NCBI RefSeq assembly: GCF_018967865.2
Contig: NZ_JAHLZY020000001.1
Coordinates: 3,348,001-3,412,000, forward strand
DNA: 64,000 nt
Direction of reading: 5' to 3'
Source of the DNA: Hymenobacter siberiensis
Lineage (GTDB): Bacteria > Bacteroidota > Bacteroidia > Cytophagales > Hymenobacteraceae
The notes under the pieces are model-generated. The model was not told the DNA's origin. It worked only from the letters and a program-made list of their open reading frames with translations, and ran no database searches. The translations under genes were made by a program, and so were the position numbers. This document shows, in pieces, positions 34,447 to 43,618 of the stretch. Positions within the stretch are counted from its first letter, which is position 1, and each line of letters starts with the position of its first letter.

Positions 34447-35073
34447 ATGCAAGCTGACATTACCCGGGCCCTGGCCAACCTCGACTTCACGGCCATCGAC
34501 TTCGAAACCGCCAACGAGCGCCGCGACAGCGCCTGCGCCGTGGGCGTGGTGCGGGTGCGCGGCGGCCAGATTGTGGAAACCTACGCCACCCTGCTGCGCC
34601 CCCGCGTGCTGCGCATGGACTGGCGCAACCAGCAGGTGCACGGCATTTCGGAAGCCGAGCTGCACCACGCCCCCAGCCTGGCCGACGTGTGGCCCCAGCT
34701 CCTGCCCTACCTGCACCAGCAGCCCGTAGCGGCCCACAACTCGGCCTTCGACGTGAGCGTGCTCGAATACAGCTGCCGCGATTTCGGCCTGCCCATTCCC
34801 GCCTTCCACGCCCTATGCTCGGTGAAGCTGGCCAAACTGTGCTGGCCCCATTTCGAGCGCCACAAGCTCGACCATGTAGCCGGGCAGTTTGGCATCGCCC
34901 TCAACCACCACGATGCGCTGAGTGACGCCCGCGCCTGCGCCGAAATCACGGTGCGCGCCTTCCGCTCGGGCACGGCCTTGCCGCTGTGCTTCAAGCAGCG
35001 CGAGCTCACCGCCGGGCTGGCGGCCCGGGCGGCCAAACAGGTAGCGAAAGCAGGGGTTGAAGGACGTTGGTAA
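34447..35073 (+). CDS. DEDDh 3'-5' exonuclease (DnaQ-like)
   Basis: 208 aa from ATG 34447; the TTG at 34438 is less likely. The exonuclease motifs are ExoI TAIDFETANERRDS (Asp, Glu), ExoII VAAHNSAFDVSVLEY (Asp) and ExoIII HHDALSDARACAE (His, Asp), which defines the DEDDh class as in the DNA polymerase III epsilon subunit. It would remove nucleotides from 3' ends in repair or proofreading. The protein is stand-alone, without a polymerase domain or BRCT. The C-terminal 35 residues are a basic tail rich in Ala, Lys and Arg. The gene ends 30 bases before the hairpin element. Confidence 0.92.
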   Translation: MQADITRALANLDFTAIDFETANERRDSACAVGVVRVRGGQIVETYATLLRPRVLRMDWRNQQVHGISEAELHHAPSLADVWPQLLPYLHQQPVAAHNSAFDVSVLEYSCRDFGLPIPAFHALCSVKLAKLCWPHFERHKLDHVAGQFGIALNHHDALSDARACAEITVRAFRSGTALPLCFKQRELTAGLAARAAKQVAKAGVEGRW

Positions 35074-35102
35074 ACCAGAAATAATGGGACAGCGTTATGC
35101 AC

Positions 35103-35250
35103 TGGAGTTGTTTAGAAAGTCACAAAAGGTACTCAAACGGTCATGCAGCGCGCAGCGCAACATCTTGCTCGCATCGTTGAACGGGCCTGACGATGCGAGC
35201 AAGATGCTGCGCTCTGCATGACCGTTCGGGGACTTTCTAAACAGCTTCAA
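35103..35250. mobile_element. MITE-like 150-bp hairpin element
   Basis: The ends, 35103-35121 (CTGGAG-type, GTTTAGAAAGTC) and 35231-35249 (GACTTTCTAAAC, then AGCTTCA), are inverted repeats of about 19 bases. Inside are two more nested arms: AACGGTCATGCAG (35136-35148) with CTGCATGACCGTT (35214-35226), and CATCTTGCTCGCATCGT (35161-35177) with ACGATGCGAGCAAGATG (35190-35206), around a 12-base loop. It encodes no protein. It begins 30 bases after the exonuclease stop and ends at the start codon of a truncated PIN gene. No clear target-site duplication is visible. Confidence 0.78.
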
Positions 35251-35573
35251 TGGTTGTGGTTGGCGAACTCGAAGCCTTTGCGCTAAAAGCTGATTGGGGC
35301 TACCAGAAAGTCAATTTCATGCAAAGCCTGTTTGCTTACCATCCGCTATTGGAAATATCGCGCATTTTCACAACCGCTTACGCCCGCATCGATGCCTATA
35401 GCCAGGGCAAGCTGGAGTTGGAACCGCTGCCCGCCGGCATGTCGGCCCGCAACATGGGCAAAAATGACCTTTGGATTGCCGCCACGGCCCTTTATTTTGG
35501 CGTGGAACTACACACTACGGATAAGGATTTTGACCACCTCGGCCCGCTGGGCCTGAAGGTGGTGCGCGGCTAA
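35250..35573 (+). pseudogene. Truncated PIN-domain (VapC-like) toxin
   Basis: 107 aa from ATG 35250. It begins at VVVGELEAFALKADWGYQK, the second conserved block of PIN toxins, and continues to SARNMGKNDLWIAATALYFG and LHTTDKDFDHL with the third and fourth acidic sites. The first block, with the essential N-terminal Asp (usually LDTN) and about 40-50 residues, is missing, and its place is taken by the hairpin element ending exactly at the new start. Without the first Asp the metal-dependent ribonuclease should be inactive. No antitoxin gene is adjacent. It converges with the large barrel gene, 6 bases away. Confidence 0.8.
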
Positions 35574-35579
35574 CCGCTG

Positions 35580-38500
35580 TTAAAACAGCACCGCCACCTG
35601 CATGCGGCCAGTGTGCACGGTGTTGAGGTTGCTGGCTTTGCGGCCGTCGTAAGCCAGCGTGATATTGAGGCCGTTGCTAAGGCGCTGCTCCACGTTCAGG
35701 TTCCAGGTGAAGTTACTGCCGGGGCGCAGGGCGTTAAGGATTTCAATGGCCACCACGGAGTTAAGGGCGGCGGGGTCCACGTCGAACTGCACGCGGGTGA
35801 AGTGAGTGGCGGCCGAAATGGTACGCTTGCTTACCTGGCTCAGGCGGGCTTCCAGGCCCAAATCATCGAAGAAGCCGGGGTGGGTTTCGGCTGGGGTGGG
35901 CGTGGGCAGCGTGGCCAAGGGCGCATCGAGCGTGTTTTGCTTGAAGGTGTGGGCGTAGGTGCCCGTCAGGCGTAGGGAAGGCGTGGGCTGGTAACTGATT
36001 TCGGGCTGAATGGCGTAAATCAGCAGGCGGTAGTTACGGGCCAGCAGGTAGCTACTGGTCGCTTCGCGGATGTCGCGCGAGCCCGTGAGGCGGCCCGTGA
36101 AGGAGGTAGCCAGCGTGCGGCGCAGCAGCACGCTCTGCGTGGTGAGGTTGCGCAAATCGGAACCCTGGGCGAGCAAGGTTTTCTGCTGGGTCTGCTGCAC
36201 CGTGAATTCCGCCCCGAAAATGGGATTCGACCGGTTGAAATACAGCGTGTTGCGAAACAGCTGGTTGAAAGCCAGCAGCTGACTATCCTCCTTATCAAAG
36301 CTGAACGGGCTGAGGCGCTTGAGCACTGCGGGGTCGGTGGTGCGGCGGTCTACCGTGATGCTGGTGAGCGTGGCGAAGCGCGCCGCCACCGCTCGCCAGC
36401 CGCCGGCTTCGCGCCAGCCGCGCGGGGCGCTGGTGGTGAGGCGGTAGGCCAGCCGGTTGGTGAAGGCGGTGATGTAGTCGGTGGTGGGCAAATACACTTT
36501 GATGTAAGTGCGGTACTGCGCATCCGGCGTTTGGGCCTCAAAAAACTCGTCCTTGTCCTCGCGTTTATTGCCGTTGAGGTCGCCGGCGTAGTAGTGCGTG
36601 CCCTGCCCCGCCGGCACCGCCAAAAACGAATAGTCGCGCTTGAGCTCGCGGCCGGTGGCCACGCTGTAGTTCAGCTCGGAGCGAATCTGGTTTTGCAGCA
36701 GGCCGGCGTTGTAGAACACCTGCCCCAGCACTGTACGGTTGCGCGCCAGGCCCAGGGAGTCGAGGTCGCGGAAAGTGCCCAACACCCGGATATCCTGGGT
36801 TTTACCCAGGCGCGAGGCCAGCGTGCCCTGCCAGGTTTGGGCAGTGCCACGCCGTTGCAGGGCGTTTTGCTCGCGGTTGGGGGTCAGGTCGCGGCGGTAG
36901 GCGTAGTCGAGCCGAAACTGGGTGCGGGCCGAGTCACGGCTCTGGATAAACACGTCGTGCTCATCGAAATAGTTGGCCGAGCGAATGGTATCAGTAGTCG
37001 CGGAGCTAACGCGGTTTTTATCGAACCGGTAGGTGTAGCCGGGCACAATGCGGCCGCCCACGAAGCGCCCCGTGGCCTCGCCCCGCGCCCAGCTGGAGTG
37101 GAAGCGCCCGGCATCGGAATTCAGCAGAAACAGCGAGCCGCGCATCTCCAGGTTGCCCACCTTCTGGGCCGCGTCCAGCCAGTGCTGGAGCCCGTTTACC
37201 TCGCCCGGCCGGAAACGGCGGCTCAGGCGGTAGTTGACGCCATTGTTCGCGTCTTTATTAGCCCCCACACTGAAATTGAAGATATTATCTTCCTTCGCTA
37301 CCGGCGTGGTGCCAGTGGCCGCCGTGGTGCTCACGTTGCTCCAGTTGCGGTCGAATTCAATATCGCGGTAGCGGTCAATCGGCGCGAAGCGCTTGCCAGT
37401 GTACTCGTAGTCCAGCGTGGAGCGCAGCCGGTAATCCTTCAAAACACCATTGGCCAGCGCGGCGGGCAGCCGCCGGTTCTGCACCACGTAGCCGACGTGC
37501 ATGGCCCCGTCCTGGTCACTCTCGGGCGAGAAGCGGTTGCGGTCGAGGCGCGAGCGGGCCACATCCACGAACACCGTCGTGCTGCTGTCCAGCTGGTAGC
37601 TGAGGCCGGCCGTCACCATCTGCTTCAGCAGCGGCGTGGGGATGAGGCGCACCGGGCGGTAGCGGCCCAGGCCCGGCCCCAAGTATTCGTACACGGTGCC
37701 GTTGGTGGTGAGGAAGCGCGGGTTGGTGCTGCGCACGTAGTCGCCGTTGCCCTGGCCCACGTCGGTGAAGCGCACGGTATAGGAGCCGCGCAGCGAGTCA
37801 ATCGGCGTATCGGCCCCCACGTAGGTGAACACCGGCACGCGCTGGCTGCCCACCAGCCGTAACTCGCGGTGGTACTGCACAATGCGGCGGTCGTAGGCCA
37901 TCGAGTCGCCGCCGGTGGCGGTGGCCACGGCCACGTTGCCGGCCCGGCGCAGGGCGGCGCGCAGGGTGTCGTTCAGGTTGAGGTTGGGGGCGTTTTCGGG
38001 GTTGTCGGCTTCTTGGTAAAGGTTGGCGTGCACGCTCAGGCGGCCCAGCTGCTGGTAGTGGCTGGCGGCCACCAGCGAGCGGGAATAGTTGAGGTCGGAA
38101 TACTCGAAATCAATCTTAATCCGCGAGTTGCGGGTGATGAGGTGGCGCGGCGTGAACGTGACTTCGGCCAGGTTGTAATCAATGGTGTAATCGGCATCGA
38201 AGCCCCGGCTTTGCAGGCGGCCATCGAGGTACACCTTCTCCGAATTGGCCAGCACGATGATGAACTGCTCCCCGTTCGGCCCGTTGAGACGGTACGGCCC
38301 CTGCACGTTTTCAATGGGCGGCACATCTATACTGGCAAATTTGCCCTTGGCCGTCCCGCCCGCTATCGAGGTCGACGAGCGCCATGCCAATCCCTTGCGC
38401 ACCCCGGCGCTACGCACGGTGGTGCCGGTCAGGCCAGCCTGATTGCCCACTCCCGGCAGCCGGTTGGGGTCGGTGAGCTGGGGCTGGCTGATGGCCGGCG

Positions 38501-39419
38501 GGTTGAGCGTGGCCGGCGACGGACCAGCCACGCCGCTGCCCGGCACCTGCCCGGCCACCCCGTTCAAAAATACCGCGTTGGCCACGCCCTGCGTCGCTCC
38601 GAAGCCGCTCAGCCCCACAATGGGTGGGCCGAAATTGGCCTCCACGGCCGCGCCCTGGATGTTTTTGTAGTAGCGCAGGAAGTAGTCGGGCTTGTTGCGC
38701 AGTACCACGTCGCCGGCCGTCAGGTTCCAGTTGGGGTTGGTGAGGGTGATGTAGATTTTATCGAATTGCTGGAGCTGCTGGGTGTTGCCCTCGGGCTGGA
38801 AGGGCACATTCTGGTCCGAAATAGCGGCCGTGAGGTGGATATTCTCCGCCAGCTGGCCTTCCAGCTGCAGGTTCAGGGCCGAGTTCACAAACACGTTCTG
38901 GGTATTGCCAAAGCTCAGGCCCCGCGACAGATTGCCGGTTTTGCTCACGCCCGGCGTGTTCAGAATCTGCTCTTTCACCGAAAAATCCTCGAACCGCGAA
39001 ACGACCTGCCGGAATCCCAGGCTGTCCATCAGGCTGCGGGGCCGCCGGAAGCGGGCCGCCGTGAGCCGCAGCGGCAGTACCCGGTAGCACACCAAAATGG
39101 AATCGGCCAAGCCGGTGCCGCTGCTGTCTCGCAGAGCGGGCCGCACCCAACGGTAGCGGTCGGTGCGTCCATCGTAGTCGGCCCCGCGCCCACTGATGAG
39201 TACCGACGAGGGCACCACCGTCAGCGAATCCAAGAGCGCGAAACTGGTGGTGTCGCGGCCCGGCGCGAGGCGCACCCAGCGGCAGCGCCGGGTGCTGGGC
39301 GGCGGAGCCTCGCCCTTTGAAACAGGCCGAATCTGGGCCTGCGCCTGCCAATCAACAAAAAAAAGCGCCGCAACGAGCAGGCCCACCAGGGGGAAGCACA
39401 GGCGTAAGCGACGAATCAT
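35580..39419 (-). CDS. Predicted large outer-membrane beta-barrel protein
   Basis: 1279 aa from ATG 39419, which places a signal sequence (LCFPLVGLLVAALFFVDWQA) at the N-terminus; an earlier start at 39452 adds 11 residues. Recognisable conserved blocks are GNLSRGLSFGNTQNVFVNS, a LEGQLAENIHLTAAISDQNV block with PEGNTQQLQQFDKIY, and then an ADYTIDYNLAEVTFTPRHLI block with RIKIDFEYSDLNYSRS. Alternating polar/hydrophobic strands rich in Tyr, Arg and Asn fill the remainder. The blocks recall a Bacteroidota family distantly like SprA, but it is about half the length of SprA. The role is unknown. It lies 75 bases downstream of the kinase gene and may be co-transcribed. Confidence 0.78.
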   Translation of the reverse strand: MIRRLRLCFPLVGLLVAALFFVDWQAQAQIRPVSKGEAPPPSTRRCRWVRLAPGRDTTSFALLDSLTVVPSSVLISGRGADYDGRTDRYRWVRPALRDSSGTGLADSILVCYRVLPLRLTAARFRRPRSLMDSLGFRQVVSRFEDFSVKEQILNTPGVSKTGNLSRGLSFGNTQNVFVNSALNLQLEGQLAENIHLTAAISDQNVPFQPEGNTQQLQQFDKIYITLTNPNWNLTAGDVVLRNKPDYFLRYYKNIQGAAVEANFGPPIVGLSGFGATQGVANAVFLNGVAGQVPGSGVAGPSPATLNPPAISQPQLTDPNRLPGVGNQAGLTGTTVRSAGVRKGLAWRSSTSIAGGTAKGKFASIDVPPIENVQGPYRLNGPNGEQFIIVLANSEKVYLDGRLQSRGFDADYTIDYNLAEVTFTPRHLITRNSRIKIDFEYSDLNYSRSLVAASHYQQLGRLSVHANLYQEADNPENAPNLNLNDTLRAALRRAGNVAVATATGGDSMAYDRRIVQYHRELRLVGSQRVPVFTYVGADTPIDSLRGSYTVRFTDVGQGNGDYVRSTNPRFLTTNGTVYEYLGPGLGRYRPVRLIPTPLLKQMVTAGLSYQLDSSTTVFVDVARSRLDRNRFSPESDQDGAMHVGYVVQNRRLPAALANGVLKDYRLRSTLDYEYTGKRFAPIDRYRDIEFDRNWSNVSTTAATGTTPVAKEDNIFNFSVGANKDANNGVNYRLSRRFRPGEVNGLQHWLDAAQKVGNLEMRGSLFLLNSDAGRFHSSWARGEATGRFVGGRIVPGYTYRFDKNRVSSATTDTIRSANYFDEHDVFIQSRDSARTQFRLDYAYRRDLTPNREQNALQRRGTAQTWQGTLASRLGKTQDIRVLGTFRDLDSLGLARNRTVLGQVFYNAGLLQNQIRSELNYSVATGRELKRDYSFLAVPAGQGTHYYAGDLNGNKREDKDEFFEAQTPDAQYRTYIKVYLPTTDYITAFTNRLAYRLTTSAPRGWREAGGWRAVAARFATLTSITVDRRTTDPAVLKRLSPFSFDKEDSQLLAFNQLFRNTLYFNRSNPIFGAEFTVQQTQQKTLLAQGSDLRNLTTQSVLLRRTLATSFTGRLTGSRDIREATSSYLLARNYRLLIYAIQPEISYQPTPSLRLTGTYAHTFKQNTLDAPLATLPTPTPAETHPGFFDDLGLEARLSQVSKRTISAATHFTRVQFDVDPAALNSVVAIEILNALRPGSNFTWNLNVEQRLSNGLNITLAYDGRKASNLNTVHTGRMQVAVLF

Positions 39420-39494
39420 GCGGTAAAGGTCGGGTTTGGCGGGTAACGACACGAACCGGGGGTTTCGTGCCGTGACAGGGGCATTCGGACTGTT

Positions 39495-42400
39495 TTATCC
39501 CGCCAGCGGCAGCTCGATAAAAAAGTCCGTGCCCTCCCCCACTTTGGTTTCGAACCAGATTTTACCCCCGGCGCTCTCGATGCCGCGCCGGGCCACCGCC
39601 AGCCCAATGCCCGAGCCGCTGGCCTTGGTAGTAAAATTGGGCACGAAGATTTTCTCGCGCACCTCCTCGGGAATGCCCGCGCCGTTGTCGCGGATGGCCA
39701 CGCGCACGCTGCCCGCGCCAGCCGCTTCCAACGACACGTCAATGTACGGGGCGCGGCCTTCGGGCACGGCTTGGCGGGCGTTTATCAGCAGGTTGTTGAA
39801 GGTGCGGACCAGCAGGTTTTCATCGGCAAACACCACGTAGCGGCCGGTTTCGGCATCTGGCGGCAGGTGCAGGGCCAGGGTACCATCGTCGGTATCGGGC
39901 TGGTGCAGGCCGGCGCAACGGCGCAGCACGGCGGCGATATCCAGCCGCTCGGGGCGCATGGTGGGCAGGTTGGTGAAGGTGCTGAAGCTGGTGGCAATGT
40001 CGCTCAGTACGTCAATCTGGGTGATGAGCGTCTGGCTGATTCGGCCAATCAACTCCTCGGCATTGGGGCGGCGCTCGGCAATGGCTTTCTGCAAAAACTG
40101 CAGACTCAGCTTCATGGGCGTGAGTGGATTTTTGATTTCGTGCGCCACCTGCCGGGCCATCTCGCGCCAGGCCGCCTCCTTTTCCTGGGCGGCCAGCTCG
40201 CGCTTACTGGCCTCCAGCTTGGTGAGCATGGTATTGTACTCGCGCACCAGCAGGCCAATCTCGTCGTCGGAGCTGTGGTAGTCCAGCAGCTCGTTTTCGC
40301 CAGTGAGCGTGGTTTTAGTGAGCTTTTCGGTGATGAGCTTGAGGGGAGCCGTGAGCTGCCGCGCCGCCACAAACGCCAGCCCCAAAAACAGCAGAAACAT
40401 CAGCGTGAAGATGTTGAGAATCGTGGTAAACAGCTCTGTAAGCTTGGTATTCAACGCTTTCTCCGAGTCGAAGAACGGGATGCCCACGTAGCCCAGAATC
40501 GGGCCGGTGGGCAAGGCCGTTTCGTCGAACGACGACCCGTCGTCATCGTCAAATACCGAATGCACCGCGTAAACCGGCCCTTTCTTCGGAGGGCCATCGG
40601 CGCTGCCGTGCCCCAATGCGTGCCCGGCCAAATCGGTCACCACGGCCTCGCCTGCCCCGGCCCGCACCGGCAGGTACAGCGAATTGAACGATAACGACCC
40701 GGCCCGCTCCGTGAGCAGGACGCGGGGCCGGTTGCGCTCACCCAATGCCACCATGGCCTGCGGGTTCACCAGCGGCCCCAGCAGCCCGGCATCGAAAATG
40801 AGGGGCTGGCTGCTGGCCAGCAGCTCGCCGTGGGCATCATAAAGGTTGAGGTCGGTTTCGGTGAGGGCGGCCACGTTTTTGACCAGCACGGCCAGCGTGG
40901 GGCGGGCCGTGCTGTCGGAAAGCAGGTGGCGCTGCCGGCGCAGGCTTTCCAGGGCCAGCTGGCCGCGCCGCTCATACGTGCGGGCCAGGTCGCGCTTATA
41001 CGAGTCAATAAGCTGGCTGGCCGTGGCCACGCTCACCACCAACAGCGGCACCACAATGCCCACGTTCAGCAGCAGCTGAATGCGCGTGCTGAAATTGAGC
41101 CGGGGCAGCGCCCGGCCGCGCACCAGCAGGGCCACGCCGCCCAGCAGTAGCCAGAAAAACGTCGATAGCAAGAACTGAAACGAAAAATTGGCCAGCCAGT
41201 CCCCCAGCGAATACGTGGCCGTGGTCACCACGACGGTCCGGTCCAGCGAGCCCCGCACGGCAAACTGATGGAAGCCCTTGCGCGTGAGGCCCGTGGTGTA
41301 AAGGCGCGGCTCAGCCAGCAGGGCGGCGGGCAGGCGGTTGGCGTAGTCAAAATCGCCTTCGCTGTACACCAGCCGGCCGTGGTTGTAGCCGGCGTAGCTC
41401 AGCTCGGTGGCCAGGCCGGGCTCAAAGAATTTCTGGTCCACCAGCAGCTCCGGCAGCACGCTATAGGAAGTGAGCTTCTTGAGCGTCAATTCTACCCGCA
41501 CGGCGCCCAGCGGCAAGCCAATTCCGTTCACCCGCTGCCCCGGCACGGTGATGTGCGCCACATAGCGCCGCGAGCCAAACGGATTATCAGACTGCACCAG
41601 AAACACGCCGGCCTGCCCCGTAGGCTTGGCCAGCCGCTCGGTAATTGCGCGGGTTTCGCGTAGGCTGGGAGTTCCCGTTGGGGCGCCTAACGGGTCGCCC
41701 GCCTCGTCATACAGCGTGATATTGCTCTCGTATTTGTCAAAATAGTGGCTCAGGTATTGCCGGGCAATGCGTTCGCGCACCACTTCGGGCCGCCCGAAAG
41801 CAGCCGTGAGCGCCCGCCGGACAAACGGGTCGTGCGCAATTTTGTGCATCTGCTCACTCAGCAGAAACTCCCCCTGAAAATCGTTATCAACCAACAGATT
41901 ACCCGCCAGACGCTGCTTATCAACCAACACCTGCTTTTCGAAGCGGGAGTACAGCGCCAGTGCCCCGGTAGCCGCCGTAAGGGCCAGCAGCAGTACCAAC
42001 AGCACCGACGATTGGTAATTACTGGTAGTGGGCGCGGCCCGTAGGTTTATAGCCCGCACCAGCGCGGCGAACAAGAGTAAAACCCCCACCAGCAGCACCC
42101 ACGGCTCACCCAGTACCAGCCCCGCCCCCAGCACCGGCAGCGTAGCCAGCGCGGGAGCCAGCAGCAGCAGCCGGCGCGGCACATGCTGCAATAACGCACC
42201 TGCCAGCTGCGTCAGGCCGAACAGTCCGGCCAGCCACGCGGCGGTGTGCAACAGCACCGCCAGTGCCAGCACCACCCAGAAACCCGTTATCTGCACGCTT
42301 CGGCTCACATCGAGGCTCAATTGGGAACCGCCAAAAACCGTGTTATAATAGCTAAACAACAGTCCCAGCCAACCACAAAAAGCCGCCCCCACCGCTACTG

Positions 42401-43460
42401 CGGCCACAACCTGTCGGCTTAGCGCACGCGGGGCCCGCACCCGCTGCGGCACTTGGAAATACCGCCACAATGCCACACCGCCCACGGCTACCAACAAAGC
42501 CAGCAGGGAATCGAGTAATAAGTCGCCCAGCGAGGGCGCCCACCACGCGGCCGCACTCACCCAGGGGTCAAACAAGGGCAGTTCGATAAAAGAATATGGC
42601 AGTCCCAGGTACAACAGTAGCGCCCGCAGCATCACCAAAGGCATCACCAATGAGGCCACGGCGGTCAGCGGCCGCCCGGCCTGCCACCAGCGCCACGCCA
42701 GCAGCAGCCACCCCATGGCATACAGTAGGCTGCCCAACGCCAGCAACGCCAGCGGCACGTACTGCCCGGTGAGCGGATTGGGCTGCAACCGCTTGATAGA
42801 AAAAAGGTAGTGGCCATCGGGTGCGTCAAACCGAGCCGAGCCGTGGACCGAGCTATCCGCCACCACTTTCAGTTCCAGCCCGCGAATCAGTGCCTGCTCG
42901 CCGCCCTCCCGCAGGTAGCGGTTGGTGATGCCGTAGTGCCGTTCCAGAGGCAGGTAAACGAGAACCAGGTACCGCCCCGCCAGACGGCGCAACTGCAGGA
43001 ACTGGCCCATCGGCGTTTCCACAAGGCGCTCGGCAGCTGTGCGGGCCGCATCCTCCTGCGGCCGCAACGTTGCATCGGACCAGTAGCGCAGGGCTCCGTT
43101 TTCCAATACGCAAGTGGGGTACGTAGTCTGGGAAATAAGCTTTTGGAAGCTATAGTTACCGCGCGACAGCTCGGCCGCCACCGTATCGGCTTCGCGACGG
43201 GCCGTGGTTTCGGCATTCCGCACCAGCTGTTGCAGGCGCACCACATCGGTACGCTGCACCATGCCCGGGGCTTGCGCGTAGCGGCTGGCCAGGTAACCAC
43301 CTACAAAACACAAAACCGCCCCCAGCAGCAGCAGCCAGGGTAGACGCCGTTGTGAGTAAGCTGGTTTCAGGATTGAGCCGGAGGAAGAAAGCGGGTGCAA
43401 AAAAGAAGCGATGAAGTCGTTAATCCGGCGCAGTAAAGGCAGCCCACCCAAAGTAAGCAC
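39495..43460 (-). CDS. Large membrane sensor histidine kinase (NtrY-like)
   Basis: 1321 aa. The N-terminus has one helix (WLLLLGAVLCFVGGYLASRY), then an extracytoplasmic domain to about residue 235, then seven or eight helices, a second long sensor region, two more helices and a final one (FTLMFLLFLGLAFVAARQLT) leading into a HAMP region. The phosphoacceptor H-box is ARQVAHEIKNPLTPMKLSLQ with H1107. The ATPase has N-box NNLLINARQAVPEG, G1 DNGAGIPEEV, F-box NFTTK and G2 SGIGLAVARRGIES. The layout resembles NtrY. No response-regulator gene is adjacent, so the partner is elsewhere. A palindrome lies upstream at 43502-43545. Confidence 0.93.
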   Translation of the reverse strand: MLTLGGLPLLRRINDFIASFLHPLSSSGSILKPAYSQRRLPWLLLLGAVLCFVGGYLASRYAQAPGMVQRTDVVRLQQLVRNAETTARREADTVAAELSRGNYSFQKLISQTTYPTCVLENGALRYWSDATLRPQEDAARTAAERLVETPMGQFLQLRRLAGRYLVLVYLPLERHYGITNRYLREGGEQALIRGLELKVVADSSVHGSARFDAPDGHYLFSIKRLQPNPLTGQYVPLALLALGSLLYAMGWLLLAWRWWQAGRPLTAVASLVMPLVMLRALLLYLGLPYSFIELPLFDPWVSAAAWWAPSLGDLLLDSLLALLVAVGGVALWRYFQVPQRVRAPRALSRQVVAAVAVGAAFCGWLGLLFSYYNTVFGGSQLSLDVSRSVQITGFWVVLALAVLLHTAAWLAGLFGLTQLAGALLQHVPRRLLLLAPALATLPVLGAGLVLGEPWVLLVGVLLLFAALVRAINLRAAPTTSNYQSSVLLVLLLALTAATGALALYSRFEKQVLVDKQRLAGNLLVDNDFQGEFLLSEQMHKIAHDPFVRRALTAAFGRPEVVRERIARQYLSHYFDKYESNITLYDEAGDPLGAPTGTPSLRETRAITERLAKPTGQAGVFLVQSDNPFGSRRYVAHITVPGQRVNGIGLPLGAVRVELTLKKLTSYSVLPELLVDQKFFEPGLATELSYAGYNHGRLVYSEGDFDYANRLPAALLAEPRLYTTGLTRKGFHQFAVRGSLDRTVVVTTATYSLGDWLANFSFQFLLSTFFWLLLGGVALLVRGRALPRLNFSTRIQLLLNVGIVVPLLVVSVATASQLIDSYKRDLARTYERRGQLALESLRRQRHLLSDSTARPTLAVLVKNVAALTETDLNLYDAHGELLASSQPLIFDAGLLGPLVNPQAMVALGERNRPRVLLTERAGSLSFNSLYLPVRAGAGEAVVTDLAGHALGHGSADGPPKKGPVYAVHSVFDDDDGSSFDETALPTGPILGYVGIPFFDSEKALNTKLTELFTTILNIFTLMFLLFLGLAFVAARQLTAPLKLITEKLTKTTLTGENELLDYHSSDDEIGLLVREYNTMLTKLEASKRELAAQEKEAAWREMARQVAHEIKNPLTPMKLSLQFLQKAIAERRPNAEELIGRISQTLITQIDVLSDIATSFSTFTNLPTMRPERLDIAAVLRRCAGLHQPDTDDGTLALHLPPDAETGRYVVFADENLLVRTFNNLLINARQAVPEGRAPYIDVSLEAAGAGSVRVAIRDNGAGIPEEVREKIFVPNFTTKASGSGIGLAVARRGIESAGGKIWFETKVGEGTDFFIELPLAG

Positions 43461-43501
43461 GTTACCGGGTCATGAGGCCTTGCTTTTCGAAGCAGTGCCA
43501 G

Positions 43502-43545
43502 CATTCGAATGAGATGCCTCCCGCAAAGGAGCCCTCATTCGAGTG
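43502..43545. promoter_or_regulatory. Inverted repeat upstream of the sensor kinase
   Basis: CATTCGAATGAG (43502-43513) and CTCATTCGAGTG (43534-43545) match as reverse complements at 11 of 12 positions with a 20-base spacer. It lies about 40-85 bases before the kinase start and could be an operator or an RNA hairpin in the leader. Nothing else was seen in this gap. Confidence 0.4.
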
Positions 43546-43568
43546 AACCGCAAAATCCAAGCCTAATA

Positions 43569-43596
43569 AAAAAGGCTGCCCATGGGCAGCCTTTTT
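43569..43596 (-). terminator. Bidirectional terminator closing the respiratory cluster
   Basis: AAAAAGGCTGCCC and GGGCAGCCTTTTT form a 13-bp stem with an AT centre. On the minus strand it follows the DUF983 stop (43619) by 22 bases and separates the respiratory cluster from the sensor kinase. Confidence 0.9.
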
Positions 43597-43618
43597 GCAG
43601 TCCTCAAAATATTTATTT

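Noticed and set aside
36531..39320. Two long plus-strand open frames (443 and 483 aa) opposite the barrel gene
   Set aside because: Both are shadows; the minus-strand frame has a signal peptide and conserved blocks, these have neither.
35580..39419. Identification as SprA/Sov (type IX secretion translocon)
   Set aside because: Resembles SprA in a few blocks only and is about half its length, so I left it unnamed.
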